From contig CAVPOQ010000007.1 in assembly GCA_963707145.1 (NCBI GenBank), forward strand, positions 1-64,000: DNA of 64,000 nucleotides, in the 5' to 3' direction. Below the pieces are notes generated by a model, which saw only the letters and a list, made by a program, of their open reading frames with translations, did not search any database and was not told the DNA's origin. This document shows, one piece after another, positions 1 to 8,871 of the stretch; within the stretch, counting starts at the first letter, position 1; each line of letters opens with the position of its first letter. Source of the stretch: RPQJ01 sp963707145. Lineage in GTDB: Bacteria; Pseudomonadota; Gammaproteobacteria; Steroidobacterales; Steroidobacteraceae. The position numbers and the translations under genes were made by a program.

Positions 1-104
1 TAGTCCTGGTACGCCGGAATCGCGATGGCCGCGAGGATGCCGATGATCGCCACGACGATCATCAATTCGATCAGGGTGAAACCCTTCTGGACCTTGTTCA
101 ACAT
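1..104 (-). CDS. pilA: Type IV pilin, N-terminal end (partial)
   Basis: The visible 34 residues begin MLNKVQKGFTLIELMIVV, which contains the classic prepilin peptidase site: a short basic leader, Gly, then Phe with N-methylation, and Glu at mature position 5. The hydrophobic alpha-1 segment continues with IIGILAAIAIPAY. The protein is the major-type pilin subunit, cleaved by PilD and assembled in the inner membrane. The rest lies beyond the window edge. A sigma-54 promoter sits about 65 bases upstream and pilR/pilS follow on the same strand, the usual PilSR-PilA regulatory arrangement. A minor pilin or pseudopilin cannot be fully excluded from this fragment, but the promoter and neighbours favour PilA. 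Confidence 0.9.
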   Translation of the reverse strand, partial: MLNKVQKGFTLIELMIVVAIIGILAAIAIPAYQD

Positions 105-169
105 TTGCGAAACTCCCGTTCGGTTTGAGACTGAAAAACCGCGGCCATGGGCCGGCACCAGTCCACTAA

Positions 170-184
170 GCAATCCTCGTGCCA
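170..184 (-). promoter_or_regulatory. Sigma-54 (-24/-12) promoter of pilA
   Basis: Read on the minus strand the site is TGGCACGAGGATTGC, an essentially perfect RpoN promoter with GG at -24 and GC at -12, correctly spaced. Transcription would start near 158 and give a leader of about 54 bases before the pilA ATG at 104. PilR, an enhancer-binding protein with the sigma-54 contact loop, is encoded just upstream, so this is its expected target. Confidence 0.9.
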
Positions 185-289
185 AGGCGCTGTACTTCAG
201 TAACCCTTTGTTTTGAAAAAGGGATGTTTCCCGGCGGCTCTGGCCTGGCGAGCTCCGCGGGCCGTCGCGATGGACACCCGCGGTCAGGA

Positions 290-308
290 ACTGACAATTC
301 CTGTCAGT
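290..308 (-). terminator. Inverted repeat just after pilR
   Basis: ACTGACA and TGTCAGT form a perfect 7-bp stem with a 5-base loop, starting 8 bases beyond the pilR stop codon. There is no T-run, so it is at best a weak or factor-assisted terminator. It could instead be a protein-binding site in the pilR-pilA gap. Confidence 0.35.
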
Positions 309-315
309 CCGGCCC

Positions 316-1654
316 TCAGTCGATCCCGAGCTTCTTCGTCCGGTAGCGCAACTGCCGGAACGTCATCCCGAGCAACGCCGCGGCCTTGGTCTTGTTGTAG
401 CGGGTCTGCTCGAGCGCCTTGACGATCGCCTCGCGCTCGATGTGCTCGAGCTGGCCCTCGAGCCCGTCGCCGGCCGTCTCCTCGGCGGCCGCCGGCAGCT
501 CGAATCCCGCACCCTGCTTGAGCTGGATGTCGCCGGGCGCGATCCGGCTGTCCGAGCACAGCGTGACGGCCCGCTCGAGGATGTTCTCGAGTTCGCGCAC
601 GTTGCCGGGATAGGCGTAGGACAGCAGCCTGTCCATCGCCTCGTCGCTGATCTCCGGGCGCGGCACGCCGATCTGCTTCGCGACGCGGTCGAGCAGCATG
701 TCCACGAGCTGCGGCACGTCGTCGAGGCGCTCGCGCAGCGCGGGCACGTGCAGCTCGATGACGTTGATGCGGTAGTAGAGGTCCTCGCGGAAGCGTCCGG
801 CCTTCACCAGCTCGTCGAGCTTGCGGTGGGTGGCGGAGAGGATGCGCACGTCCACCGCCACCTCGCGCGTCTCGCCCACGGGCCGCACCGCTTTCTCCTG
901 GATCACGCGCAGCAGCTTCACCTGCATGTGCAGCGGCAGGTCGGCCACCTCGTCGAGGAACAGCGTGCCGCCCTCGGCGCTGCGCATCAGTCCTTCCTTG
1001 TCGGACACGGCGCCGGTGAAGCTGCCCTTCTTGTGGCCGAACAGCTCGCTCTCCATCAGCTCGGAGGGAATCGCCCCGCAGTTCACCGGCACGAACGGCC
1101 CGTCGGCCCGCGGCCCGGACTCGTGGATCAGCCGCGCGACCAGTTCCTTGCCGGTGCCCGAGTCGCCGGAGATGTGCACCGGCGCCTGCGAGCGCGCCAC
1201 CTTGGCGATCATCTCGCGCAACTGGTTCATCGGCCTGGAGTCGCCGAGCAGCAGCAGCGTCGCGCGCCGCTGGGTCGCCTCGGCCGTCCCGTCGAGCCTG
1301 AGCGTCGCGGTGATCAGCCTGCGCAGCGCCGCGAGGTCGAGCGGCTTCGAGATGAAGTCGAACGCCCCGAGCTTGAGCGCGCGCACCGCGGCCTCGACGT
1401 TGCCGTGCGCCGTGATCACCGCCACCGGCACGCCCGGGCGGTGGGACTGGATCCACTCGACCAGGTCGAGTCCGTCGCCGTCCGGGCAGCCGCATGTCGG
1501 TGAGGACGAGGTTGTAGCGCTGCCCGCCGAGCTGGCGCACCGCGCTCGCGTAGTCGCCCGCCGTGTCCACGTCGATCTGCATGCGCCCGAGCGTGATGCC
1601 GAGCAGTTCCCGGATGTCGGGCTCGTCGTCGACGATCAGGGCGCGGGGGGGCAT
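316..1654 (-). CDS. pilR: Sigma-54 response regulator PilR (one frameshift)
   Basis: NtrC-type activator that receives phosphate from PilS and turns on pilA transcription with RpoN. A receiver domain (residues 1-115, LIVDDE acidic pocket, phospho-acceptor Asp53 in LTDMRLP) is followed by an AAA+ domain with Walker A GDSGTGKE (about 163), the sigma-54 contact loop GSFTGA (about 210) and Walker B LFLDEVADLP. A Fis-type helix-turn-helix ends the protein (NKTKAAALLGMTFRQLRYR). The total of about 445 residues fits the family. The frame breaks at 1482-1483, where one extra C (plus strand) shifts MRLPDGDGLDLVEW out of frame. Removing it restores a full-length product, so a sequencing error is more likely than a null allele. 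A toxin-antitoxin pair separates it from pilS. Confidence 0.93.
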
Positions 1655-1720
1655 GGCGGCGGGCAGGACTCCGACACTTTCGGCAACGAGGGCGGCGGCG
1701 CCGCGCCAGTATAGGTTGGC

Positions 1721-2149
1721 TCAGGTTGCGGCGAAGCGCTTCACGCCTGCCTTGCGGGCCGCTTTTGTGAGGTCGGTATCGAGCGTGGCGATCGGGAGGC
1801 CGCTGCGCAGTGCCAGCTCCAGGTACGAGGCATCGTAGGCCGACAGGCTGTATCGGCGGGCGAGGTGAAGTGTGTCGTCCAGTGCATGTGCGAATGTCGC
1901 CTCATCCGGATGCACCGACAGCGAGGACAGCATGTCCAGGAACACCTCGCTCTGTGCCTCGGTAATGATCTCGCGCGCTTCCGCGCGGGCAATCACGTTC
2001 GATACCTCCAGGCCCCAGGTGACGGGCACCTCGGCTCGGGTTCCGGGGTCGGCCAGTGCGTCCAGCACGGAATCCGAGTAGGCGCGATCGGACGCCTTCG
2101 CGTCGCCGAGCAGCCATGACAGCGCGACGGACGCATCCAGCACGAGCAT
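1721..2149 (-). CDS. PIN-domain ribonuclease toxin (VapC-like)
   Basis: The 142-residue protein has the PIN fold acidic residues in order: Asp5 in LVLDASVALSWLL, a Glu in WGLEVSNVI, Asp in SAYDASYLELAL and Asp in ATLDTDL. Family members are Mg-dependent RNases, usually acting on tRNA or rRNA, and are neutralised by a partner antitoxin. The start ATG shares one base with the antitoxin stop (TGATG), so the pair is translationally coupled with the antitoxin first. All catalytic residues are present, so it is probably functional. The cellular target cannot be read from the sequence. Confidence 0.85.
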   Translation of the reverse strand: MLVLDASVALSWLLGDAKASDRAYSDSVLDALADPGTRAEVPVTWGLEVSNVIARAEAREIITEAQSEVFLDMLSSLSVHPDEATFAHALDDTLHLARRYSLSAYDASYLELALRSGLPIATLDTDLTKAARKAGVKRFAAT

Positions 2150-2403
2150 CAGGAACGGCCCTCCTCGATCAGCGCCTTGATGCCTGTTTCGTGGCTGGCC
2201 ACCGGGTTGTGCCTCATGAACGATCGAAACCGCTCGATGGCCGCGCCGGGATCGGAGCGCTTCGCCGACTCGCTCGGCACGAGGTCGGCAATCGCTTCTC
2301 CCCGGTTGGTGATGGTGAAGCGCTTGCCGGCCTTCACTTCCCTCAGGAGTTCCGGTAGCCGGGTCTTGGCATCGAACGCACCGATCGAGGTTTTCATGTC
2401 CAT
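2149..2403 (-). CDS. PHD-family antitoxin
   Basis: An 84-residue protein with the PHD/YefM N-terminal DNA-binding pattern: MKTSIGAFDAKTRLPELLREV, then a beta hairpin (FTITNRGEAIADLVP). The charged C-terminal half would wrap the PIN toxin. ATG codons at 2403 and 2397 are both possible starts. It is the first gene of the pair and overlaps the toxin by one base. A perfect palindrome at 2423-2442 lies 20 bases upstream and is the likely autoregulatory operator. Confidence 0.85.
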   Translation of the reverse strand: MDMKTSIGAFDAKTRLPELLREVKAGKRFTITNRGEAIADLVPSESAKRSDPGAAIERFRSFMRHNPVASHETGIKALIEEGRS

Positions 2404-2422
2404 CTGGTCCGCGGAAACTGGA

Positions 2423-2442
2423 GACCAGTCTATTGACTGGTC
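2423..2442. promoter_or_regulatory. Palindromic operator of the PHD/PIN pair
   Basis: GACCAGTC-tatt-GACTGGTC is a perfect 8-bp inverted repeat around a 4-base AT centre, directly upstream of the antitoxin start. PHD-type antitoxins usually repress their own promoter through such sites. Assignment rests on position and symmetry only. Confidence 0.6.
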
Positions 2443-2496
2443 TATGGGCGCGCAAGTCGGGAACGGCTCGCGGCGCCCGGTGCGCTCAGCCGCCGG

Positions 2497-4119
2497 CTAC
2501 CCCTCCCACCGCTGCGGATCCGCGAACACGATCCGGAACGTGCTGCCGCCGCCGTGCCGCGCCTCATAGGCGAGCAGCGCGCCGTTGGTCTGGCACAGCT
2601 CGCGCGCGATGAACAGGCCGAGGCCGGTGCCCGCCGCACCGGTCGTGAAGAACGGCTCGAAGATGCGCTCGGCGTGCGCGGCGTCGATGCCCGTGCCGCG
2701 GTCGCTCACCTCGAGGAACGGCCGGCCGGTGGCGGCGATGCGCCCGGTGCGCACCACGACGGGCTCGGCGCCGCCGGCGTGCCTGAGCGCGTTGTCGCAC
2801 AGGTTCCACAGCACCTGGTGGAGGTGCGACGGGTCGAACTGCACCTCGAGCCCGGGCACCGCGGCCTCGAGCGCCAGCCGCTCCGAAGCGATCTGCCGCG
2901 TGTCGCGGTACTCGGCGAGGAACGCCTCGAGCCAGGTGGCCAGATCGAGCCGCTCCTGGCGCGTCGTGTCGCGGCGCGAGAGCTGCAGGATGTTGTCGAT
3001 GATCTGGCTCACCCGCGCGGCGTTCTTCTCGATGATCTCGGTGAGGTGGCGGTCGTCGGGCCCGAGTGCCGGCGACTCGCGCAGCAGCTGGCCGGCGTGG
3101 CTCATCGCGCCCACGGGGTTGCGGATCTCGTGTGCGATGCTGGCGCTCAGCCGCCCGAGCGCGGCGAGCTTCGACTGCTGGATCCGCTGCGCGATCAGGC
3201 TCGTGTCCTCCAGGAACACCAGCACGGGCCCGGTGCCGCGCTCCGAGAGCGACACGAAGTGCGGCCGCATCACGGTGCCGCCGTCGGCGGAGACGAGTTC
3301 GCCGGTCGAATCGCGGCGGTCGTGGCCCTGGCGCCGCCAGGCCTCGAGCAGGTAGAGCAGCCGCGGCGCGACCTCGCCGAGCTGCGCCCCGGAGTTCACG
3401 GCGCCGCTGGCGAGCAGCCGGGCGGCGGTCTCGTTGATGAGGCGGATGCGGTCGCTGGCATCCACCACCAGGATGCTTTCGCGCAGGTGCTGGACGATGA
3501 AGCGGTTCAGCTCGTTGAGGTTGGCGAGGTCGATGTCGCGCTGGCGGACCAGCGCCTCGCTCTCGCGCAGGCGACGGGCGAGCGGGATCGCGAGCAGCGT
3601 GATCAGGAACAGGCTCGCCCCGGTGAGGCCGGCGGTCAGGAAGCTGGCGCCGCCGGCGGCTCCCGCAAGCGCCGAGACGATGGTCTCGAACAGCAGGCCG
3701 ATGGTGATCACGGCGGTCGCGAGCAGCGCGAGGCGCGGCCGGACGACGGCGGCCGTCGCACCCACCGGCAGGAACAGCAGATTGGCCAGCCCGCTGCCCA
3801 CGCCGCCGCTGGCGTGGATCAGCAGCAGGATCGCCACTGCGTCGACCGCGAGCGGGAACATCGCCATCCACTGCGCCGACGGCCAGCGGCGCTGGATCGG
3901 CTGGATGCAGACCAGGCCGAACGTGAAGTACGCGACGCAGATGCCGAGGAACAGCCCCGGCAGCGCGGTGCCGACGCTGCGGTCGGGCGCGTTGAAGAAC
4001 AGCAGCAGGATCAACACCATCGGCACCAGCAGCCGGTAGATGTTGAGCAGGCCGATGACCCGCCAGGCGAGGTCGCTCGACTCCGCGGCGTCGGCCGGGT
4101 GGCTGGGGTATTGGGTCAT
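2497..4119 (-). CDS. pilS: Membrane sensor histidine kinase PilS
   Basis: A 540-residue kinase pairing with PilR. The N-terminal part has several hydrophobic membrane segments (about residues 20-175). A PAS domain follows (about 200-310, RESILVVDASDRIRLINETA), then HisKA with phospho-acceptor His330 in SIAHEIRNPVGAMSHAG. The HATPase_c domain has an N box (NLCDNALRHAGG), G1 (DRGTGID) and G2 (GTGLGLFIA). The ATG at 4119 is preferred over an upstream non-ATG extension because the family starts shortly before the first membrane helix. In PilS the membrane part senses pilin level, which is family knowledge. The usual pilS-pilR junction is interrupted here by the PHD/PIN pair. Confidence 0.92.
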   Translation of the reverse strand: MTQYPSHPADAAESSDLAWRVIGLLNIYRLLVPMVLILLLFFNAPDRSVGTALPGLFLGICVAYFTFGLVCIQPIQRRWPSAQWMAMFPLAVDAVAILLLIHASGGVGSGLANLLFLPVGATAAVVRPRLALLATAVITIGLLFETIVSALAGAAGGASFLTAGLTGASLFLITLLAIPLARRLRESEALVRQRDIDLANLNELNRFIVQHLRESILVVDASDRIRLINETAARLLASGAVNSGAQLGEVAPRLLYLLEAWRRQGHDRRDSTGELVSADGGTVMRPHFVSLSERGTGPVLVFLEDTSLIAQRIQQSKLAALGRLSASIAHEIRNPVGAMSHAGQLLRESPALGPDDRHLTEIIEKNAARVSQIIDNILQLSRRDTTRQERLDLATWLEAFLAEYRDTRQIASERLALEAAVPGLEVQFDPSHLHQVLWNLCDNALRHAGGAEPVVVRTGRIAATGRPFLEVSDRGTGIDAAHAERIFEPFFTTGAAGTGLGLFIARELCQTNGALLAYEARHGGGSTFRIVFADPQRWEG

Positions 4120-4232
4120 TGCCGGCAGTTTCAGGCCTCGCGGTCGCGGCATCAACACGGCAGGTTGGCGTGATGGGGGACGACGGCCGTTCGCGCGTTG
4201 CCGACTTGCGGGATTACTGCAATACTGCATGT

Positions 4233-4514
4233 GTGCGAGCCGCCATCACCATCACCAGCCGGGGGGTCATCACGCTGCCGGCGCGGCTGCGCAAGGCGCT
4301 CGGCCTGCGTGCCGACGACCAGCTGATCGCCGAGGTGACGCCGGACGGCCTGCTGCTTCGTCCGGCGGTGACGCTGCCGGTCGAGATCTACACGCCGGAG
4401 CGTGAGCGCGAGTTCGACGAGTCCGAGGCCGAACTGGCCGCGGCACTCCGGGCGCCGGCCCGTGCGCGCCGTACCGGGGCCACGCGCAAGCGTCCGTCCG
4501 GCCGCAGCCGCTGA
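4233..4514 (+). CDS. AbrB/SpoVT-type antitoxin
   Basis: The 93-residue protein begins with a GTG and shows the swapped-hairpin DNA-binding pattern ITITSRGVITLPARLRKALGL followed by DDQLIAEVTPDGLLLRP. The tail is long, basic and Arg/Ala-rich (ARRTGATRKRPSGRSR). The upstream extension in the same frame starts only with rare codons and lacks family resemblance, so GTG at 4233 is chosen. A PIN gene begins 11 bases after its stop, making an antitoxin-toxin operon. Its promoter must lie in the 113-base gap to pilS, which is divergent. Confidence 0.82.
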   Translation: MRAAITITSRGVITLPARLRKALGLRADDQLIAEVTPDGLLLRPAVTLPVEIYTPEREREFDESEAELAAALRAPARARRTGATRKRPSGRSR

Positions 4515-4525
4515 GTCGGCGCGCC

Positions 4526-4936
4526 GTGCGCGTCTTCCTGGACGCCAACATCCTGTTCTCGGCCGCGAAGACGGCGGGCGCGGTGCGTGATCTGCTGTCG
4601 CGGCTCGAGGCGGGCGGCCACGTGCTGTGCGCGGATGCCTACGTGGTCGAGGAGGCCCGCCGCAATCTCATCGCCAAGGGCCCGGAGGCCGTGGCGACGC
4701 TCGAGGCGATGCTCGCGCGAGTCGAGGTCGCCGCATTCCAACCCGGCGCCGTGACCGCCCGTGTTGCCGCGCTCGTCCACGAGAAGGATCGCCCGGTCGT
4801 CGCGGCGGCGGCGCGGCTGCGTTGCGACGTGTTGCTGAGCGGCGATCGCACGCACTTCGGGGCGCTGTATGGCGAGCGGGTGATGGACGTCGCGGTCCAT
4901 TCGCCGCGCTCGCTGGCGCAATGGCTGCGGCTCTGA
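4526..4936 (+). CDS. PIN-domain protein, partner of the AbrB antitoxin
   Basis: A 136-residue PIN protein starting with GTG: Asp6 in VFLDANILFSAAK, a Glu pair in VVEEARRNL and Asp in LLSGDRTHFGALYG. It resembles the PIN_3 type often paired with AbrB-like antitoxins. The active-site set looks complete. Its role as an RNase toxin is inferred from the family and from its position after the antitoxin. This is the second type II pair within 3 kb. Confidence 0.8.
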   Translation: MRVFLDANILFSAAKTAGAVRDLLSRLEAGGHVLCADAYVVEEARRNLIAKGPEAVATLEAMLARVEVAAFQPGAVTARVAALVHEKDRPVVAAAARLRCDVLLSGDRTHFGALYGERVMDVAVHSPRSLAQWLRL

Positions 4937-5011
4937 AGGGGAGGGTGCCCGCGGTCCGCCCCAGCGCTTAGACTACGCAGCCTCGAATTCCCACAAGAAA
5001 GCCGTCTTTCC

Positions 5012-6175
5012 ATGAACCTCCACGAATACCAGTCCAAGCAGCTCTTCGCCCGCTACGGCATCCCCGTCCCGGCGGGCCACGTGGCCGCCACGCCCGAGGA
5101 GGCTGCCGACGCGGCCCGCCGACTCGGAGGCGGCCTCTGGGTGGTCAAGGCGCAGGTGCACGCCGGCGGCCGCGGCAAGGCCGGCGGCGTGACGCTCGCC
5201 CGGACCGTGGACGAGGTGAAGAGTGCCGCCGCCGGCATGCTCGGCCGGCGCCTCACGACCAAGCAGACCGGGCCCGAGGGCCTGCCGATCCACCAGGTCT
5301 ACGTCGAGGCGGGCTCGAGGATCGTCCGCGAGCTGTACCTGAGCCTGCTGCTGAACCGCGACACGGGACGCATCGCCTTCGTGGCCTCCGCCGCCGGCGG
5401 CATGGACATCGAGGAGGTCGCGGCGAAGACGCCCGAGAAGATCATCCGCGCCGAGATCCATCCGGCCACGGGCCTGCAGGGCTCGCACTGTCGCGCGCTC
5501 GCCTTCGGGCTCGGCCTCACCGGTCCGCAGGTCGCGCAGTTCGAGGCGGTCGCGCGCGGGCTCTACCGGCTGTATCTCGAGTGCGACGCGAGCCTCGTCG
5601 AGGTGAACCCGCTGATCGTCACCGGCGACGGCACGGTGGTGGCGCTCGACGCCAAGATCAACATCGAGGACAACGCGCTGTTCCGCCAGAAGGACCTCGT
5701 CGCCTGGCGCGACCCCTCGCAGGAGGACGAGATGGAACGCATCGCCGGCGAGGCGGACCTGAACTACGTCTCGCTCGACGGCGACATCGCCTGCATGGTG
5801 AACGGCGCGGGCCTCGCGATGGCGACGATGGACCTGATCAAGCTGCACGGCGGCGCGCCGGCGAACTTCCTCGACGTGGGCGGCGGCGCGACGCGCGAGC
5901 GCGTCACCACCGCGTTCAAGCTGATCCTGCAGAACCCGAAGGTGAAGGCGATCCTCGTCAACATCTTCGGCGGCATCGTCCGCTGCGACATGATCGCCGA
6001 GGGTGTCATCGGCGCGGCGCGCGACCTCGGGCTGCACCTGCCGGTGGTGGTGCGCATCGAGGGCACCAACGCGCCGCTCGGGCGCAAGCTGCTCGCCGAA
6101 AGCGGTCTCGACCTGATCGCGGCCGCCGATCTCACCGACGCGGCGAAGAAAGTCGTCGCGGCCGCGAGGAAGTAA
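5012..6175 (+). CDS. sucC: Succinate-CoA ligase, beta subunit
   Basis: The 387-residue protein matches SucC over its whole length. It begins MNLHEYQSKQLFARYGIPVP and has the ATP-grasp loop KAQVHAGGRGKAGGV, the metal-binding EVNPLIV and the C-terminal CoA-ligase domain with NIFGGIVRCDMIAEG. With SucD it converts succinyl-CoA to succinate with nucleotide triphosphate formation in the TCA cycle. It is followed after two bases by sucD. No sucAB or mdh genes are adjacent, unlike the enteric arrangement. Confidence 0.97.
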   Translation: MNLHEYQSKQLFARYGIPVPAGHVAATPEEAADAARRLGGGLWVVKAQVHAGGRGKAGGVTLARTVDEVKSAAAGMLGRRLTTKQTGPEGLPIHQVYVEAGSRIVRELYLSLLLNRDTGRIAFVASAAGGMDIEEVAAKTPEKIIRAEIHPATGLQGSHCRALAFGLGLTGPQVAQFEAVARGLYRLYLECDASLVEVNPLIVTGDGTVVALDAKINIEDNALFRQKDLVAWRDPSQEDEMERIAGEADLNYVSLDGDIACMVNGAGLAMATMDLIKLHGGAPANFLDVGGGATRERVTTAFKLILQNPKVKAILVNIFGGIVRCDMIAEGVIGAARDLGLHLPVVVRIEGTNAPLGRKLLAESGLDLIAAADLTDAAKKVVAAARK

Positions 6176-6177
6176 CC

Positions 6178-7302
<1,125 letters not shown>

Positions 7303-7321
7303 TCCCAGCTCGGCTCTGGAC

Positions 7322-7337
7322 GGGCGGGTGGCCGCCC
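7322..7337. terminator. GC hairpin between convergent genes
   Basis: GGGCGG-gtgg-CCGCCC forms a 6-bp all-GC stem with a tetraloop in the 42-base gap between the convergent ends of sucD and the peptide-ligase gene. There is no T-run on either side, so termination is only a suggestion. Confidence 0.35.
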
Positions 7338-7344
7338 CGGCGGT

Positions 7345-8871
7345 TCAACCCCGCACCGCCTCCTCGTCCAGCACCGCGACTGCCCGCCGGAAGCGCTGGC
7401 GCGCGGCCTCGAGGTCCTTGTCGATCGACACCATGCCGAGCTTGCCGCACTCGGCGAGCGCGCCCACCAGCGCGAACGTGACGCCGTTCTGGGCCGCCGG
7501 GTCCCAGCGCAGGCCGCGCTGCGCGGCGATCTCGAACAGGTCCTCGGCGCTGAGCCGGCGATACGCCGGGCTCGTGACGTTGTCGGTCGCGAAGTAGCAG
7601 CGCGCTTCGCCCGCGGGCGTCACGAACTCGCCACGCCCCGGATCGTAGTGGCCGCCGGTCAGGAACTGCAGCATCTGGAAGGTGTGCGTCGTGCCGCCCT
7701 TGCGCAGGTTGATCTCGATGGCGAAGTGATCCCAGCCGTTCGCGCGCGGTACGGAGACGAAGTCCACGCCGAACCGCCCGAGCACGCCGCGTGCGGCGAG
7801 CACCTCGCCGGTGCGCTGCGCGAGCGCCTGGATGTCGAGCGCGTAGGCCGGATCCGCCGGGAACGTGCAGGCCTGGAAGATCTGGCCCGACGGTCCGCCG
7901 AGGATCTGGTCGTGCGTCGAAATGAACTCGAGCTCGCCGATGGGCGTGATCCGCATCTGCACCGAGGGCGAGCGCAGCCCCTCGCCGGACACCCACGTCT
8001 CGACGATGCCGCCCTGCTCGCCGAGCTTCTCCGCGTAGCGCTCCCAGCCGAGGTCGCGCGCCTCGATCGCGAGGTTGAGCGGCAAGTGTGCCGCGATCCA
8101 GCGTGCGGCGGCGTCCTCGGGGCAGCCGGCGTAGGAGAACACCGCGTTGCCTTCGCCCGAGAAGCCGTGGTTCAGCTTCACGACCGCACGGGCGAGGCCG
8201 GGCTGGCGGGCCCGGAGCTCGGCCAGTGCCGCGACGAGATCCGCGGCGTCGCGCAGGTCCTCGCGCCCCTCGGGCAGCGGGATGCCGGCCGCGCGGAATG
8301 CCTGGCGGCTGCCGCTCTTGCCGCCGAGCTCCAGCAACGCCGGGTCGCAGCCATAGAGCGGGATGCCGAGCCGCACCGCGAGCGTGCGCTCGCAGGGCGT
8401 GACGTTGAAGCACGAGAGGTGGGCGAGCGCCGGGTCGCCGATGGCCGCGCGGATCCGCGCGAGCAGCCGCGGCCGGTCGAGGATCTTCTGCGTGAGCGTC
8501 TCCGGCGAGGCGTCGGCCGCAGTGAGCAGATCCAGTCGTCCCCGCGCATCCTCAGCAGCCACGCCGGGCAGCAGCCCGAGGTGGTAGTCGATGATCGCCG
8601 GCTCGATCCGCGTGCTGCTGACGTACACCAGTCGCGTGTTCGGCAGGCGCAGCAGCATCAGCATCGCGAGCTGGCGTTCCTCGTAGTGCCGGCCGCCGAC
8701 GACCTTGGCGAGCGCCTCGCCGTCCATGCTGAGGCCCGGCACCACCACCACGGTGCGCGGCGCCGCCGGATCGGAGAACACCGCGCGAAACAGCGCCGGC
8801 AGCCGCGCCTGCAGCGCCGCGAACGCGCGGCACTCCTCGGGACTGCCGGGCGGCGCGTTCAGCTCCGGCAC
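7345..8871 (-). CDS. PGM1-type ATP-grasp peptide ligase-like protein
   Basis: The 508-residue protein resembles the peptide-ligase family named after PGM1 of pheganomycin biosynthesis. A pre-ATP-grasp half (VVVVPGLSMDGEALAKVVGG, RLPNTRLVYVSS) precedes an ATP-grasp half with AVVKLNHGFSGEGNAVF, RFGVDFVSV and the metal/phosphate site FAIEINLRKGGTTH. Such enzymes join a carboxylate to an amine through an acyl-phosphate. GTG at 8871 is chosen, overlapping the preceding P-loop gene by 13 bases. It is last in a four-gene coupled operon with an M20 peptidase. The substrate is unknown; a small peptide or an amino-acid conjugate is the reasonable guess. Confidence 0.75.
   Translation of the reverse strand: MPELNAPPGSPEECRAFAALQARLPALFRAVFSDPAAPRTVVVVPGLSMDGEALAKVVGGRHYEERQLAMLMLLRLPNTRLVYVSSTRIEPAIIDYHLGLLPGVAAEDARGRLDLLTAADASPETLTQKILDRPRLLARIRAAIGDPALAHLSCFNVTPCERTLAVRLGIPLYGCDPALLELGGKSGSRQAFRAAGIPLPEGREDLRDAADLVAALAELRARQPGLARAVVKLNHGFSGEGNAVFSYAGCPEDAAARWIAAHLPLNLAIEARDLGWERYAEKLGEQGGIVETWVSGEGLRSPSVQMRITPIGELEFISTHDQILGGPSGQIFQACTFPADPAYALDIQALAQRTGEVLAARGVLGRFGVDFVSVPRANGWDHFAIEINLRKGGTTHTFQMLQFLTGGHYDPGRGEFVTPAGEARCYFATDNVTSPAYRRLSAEDLFEIAAQRGLRWDPAAQNGVTFALVGALAECGKLGMVSIDKDLEAARQRFRRAVAVLDEEAVRG

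Noticed and set aside
284..1654. 456-residue frame covering the pilR region
   Set aside because: Only the first 56 or so codons are real PilR; the rest is the wrong frame after the extra base at 1482-1483.
442..1714. Long plus-strand frames opposite pilR
   Set aside because: Antisense open frames caused by high GC; no family resemblance, and pilR on the other strand is certain.
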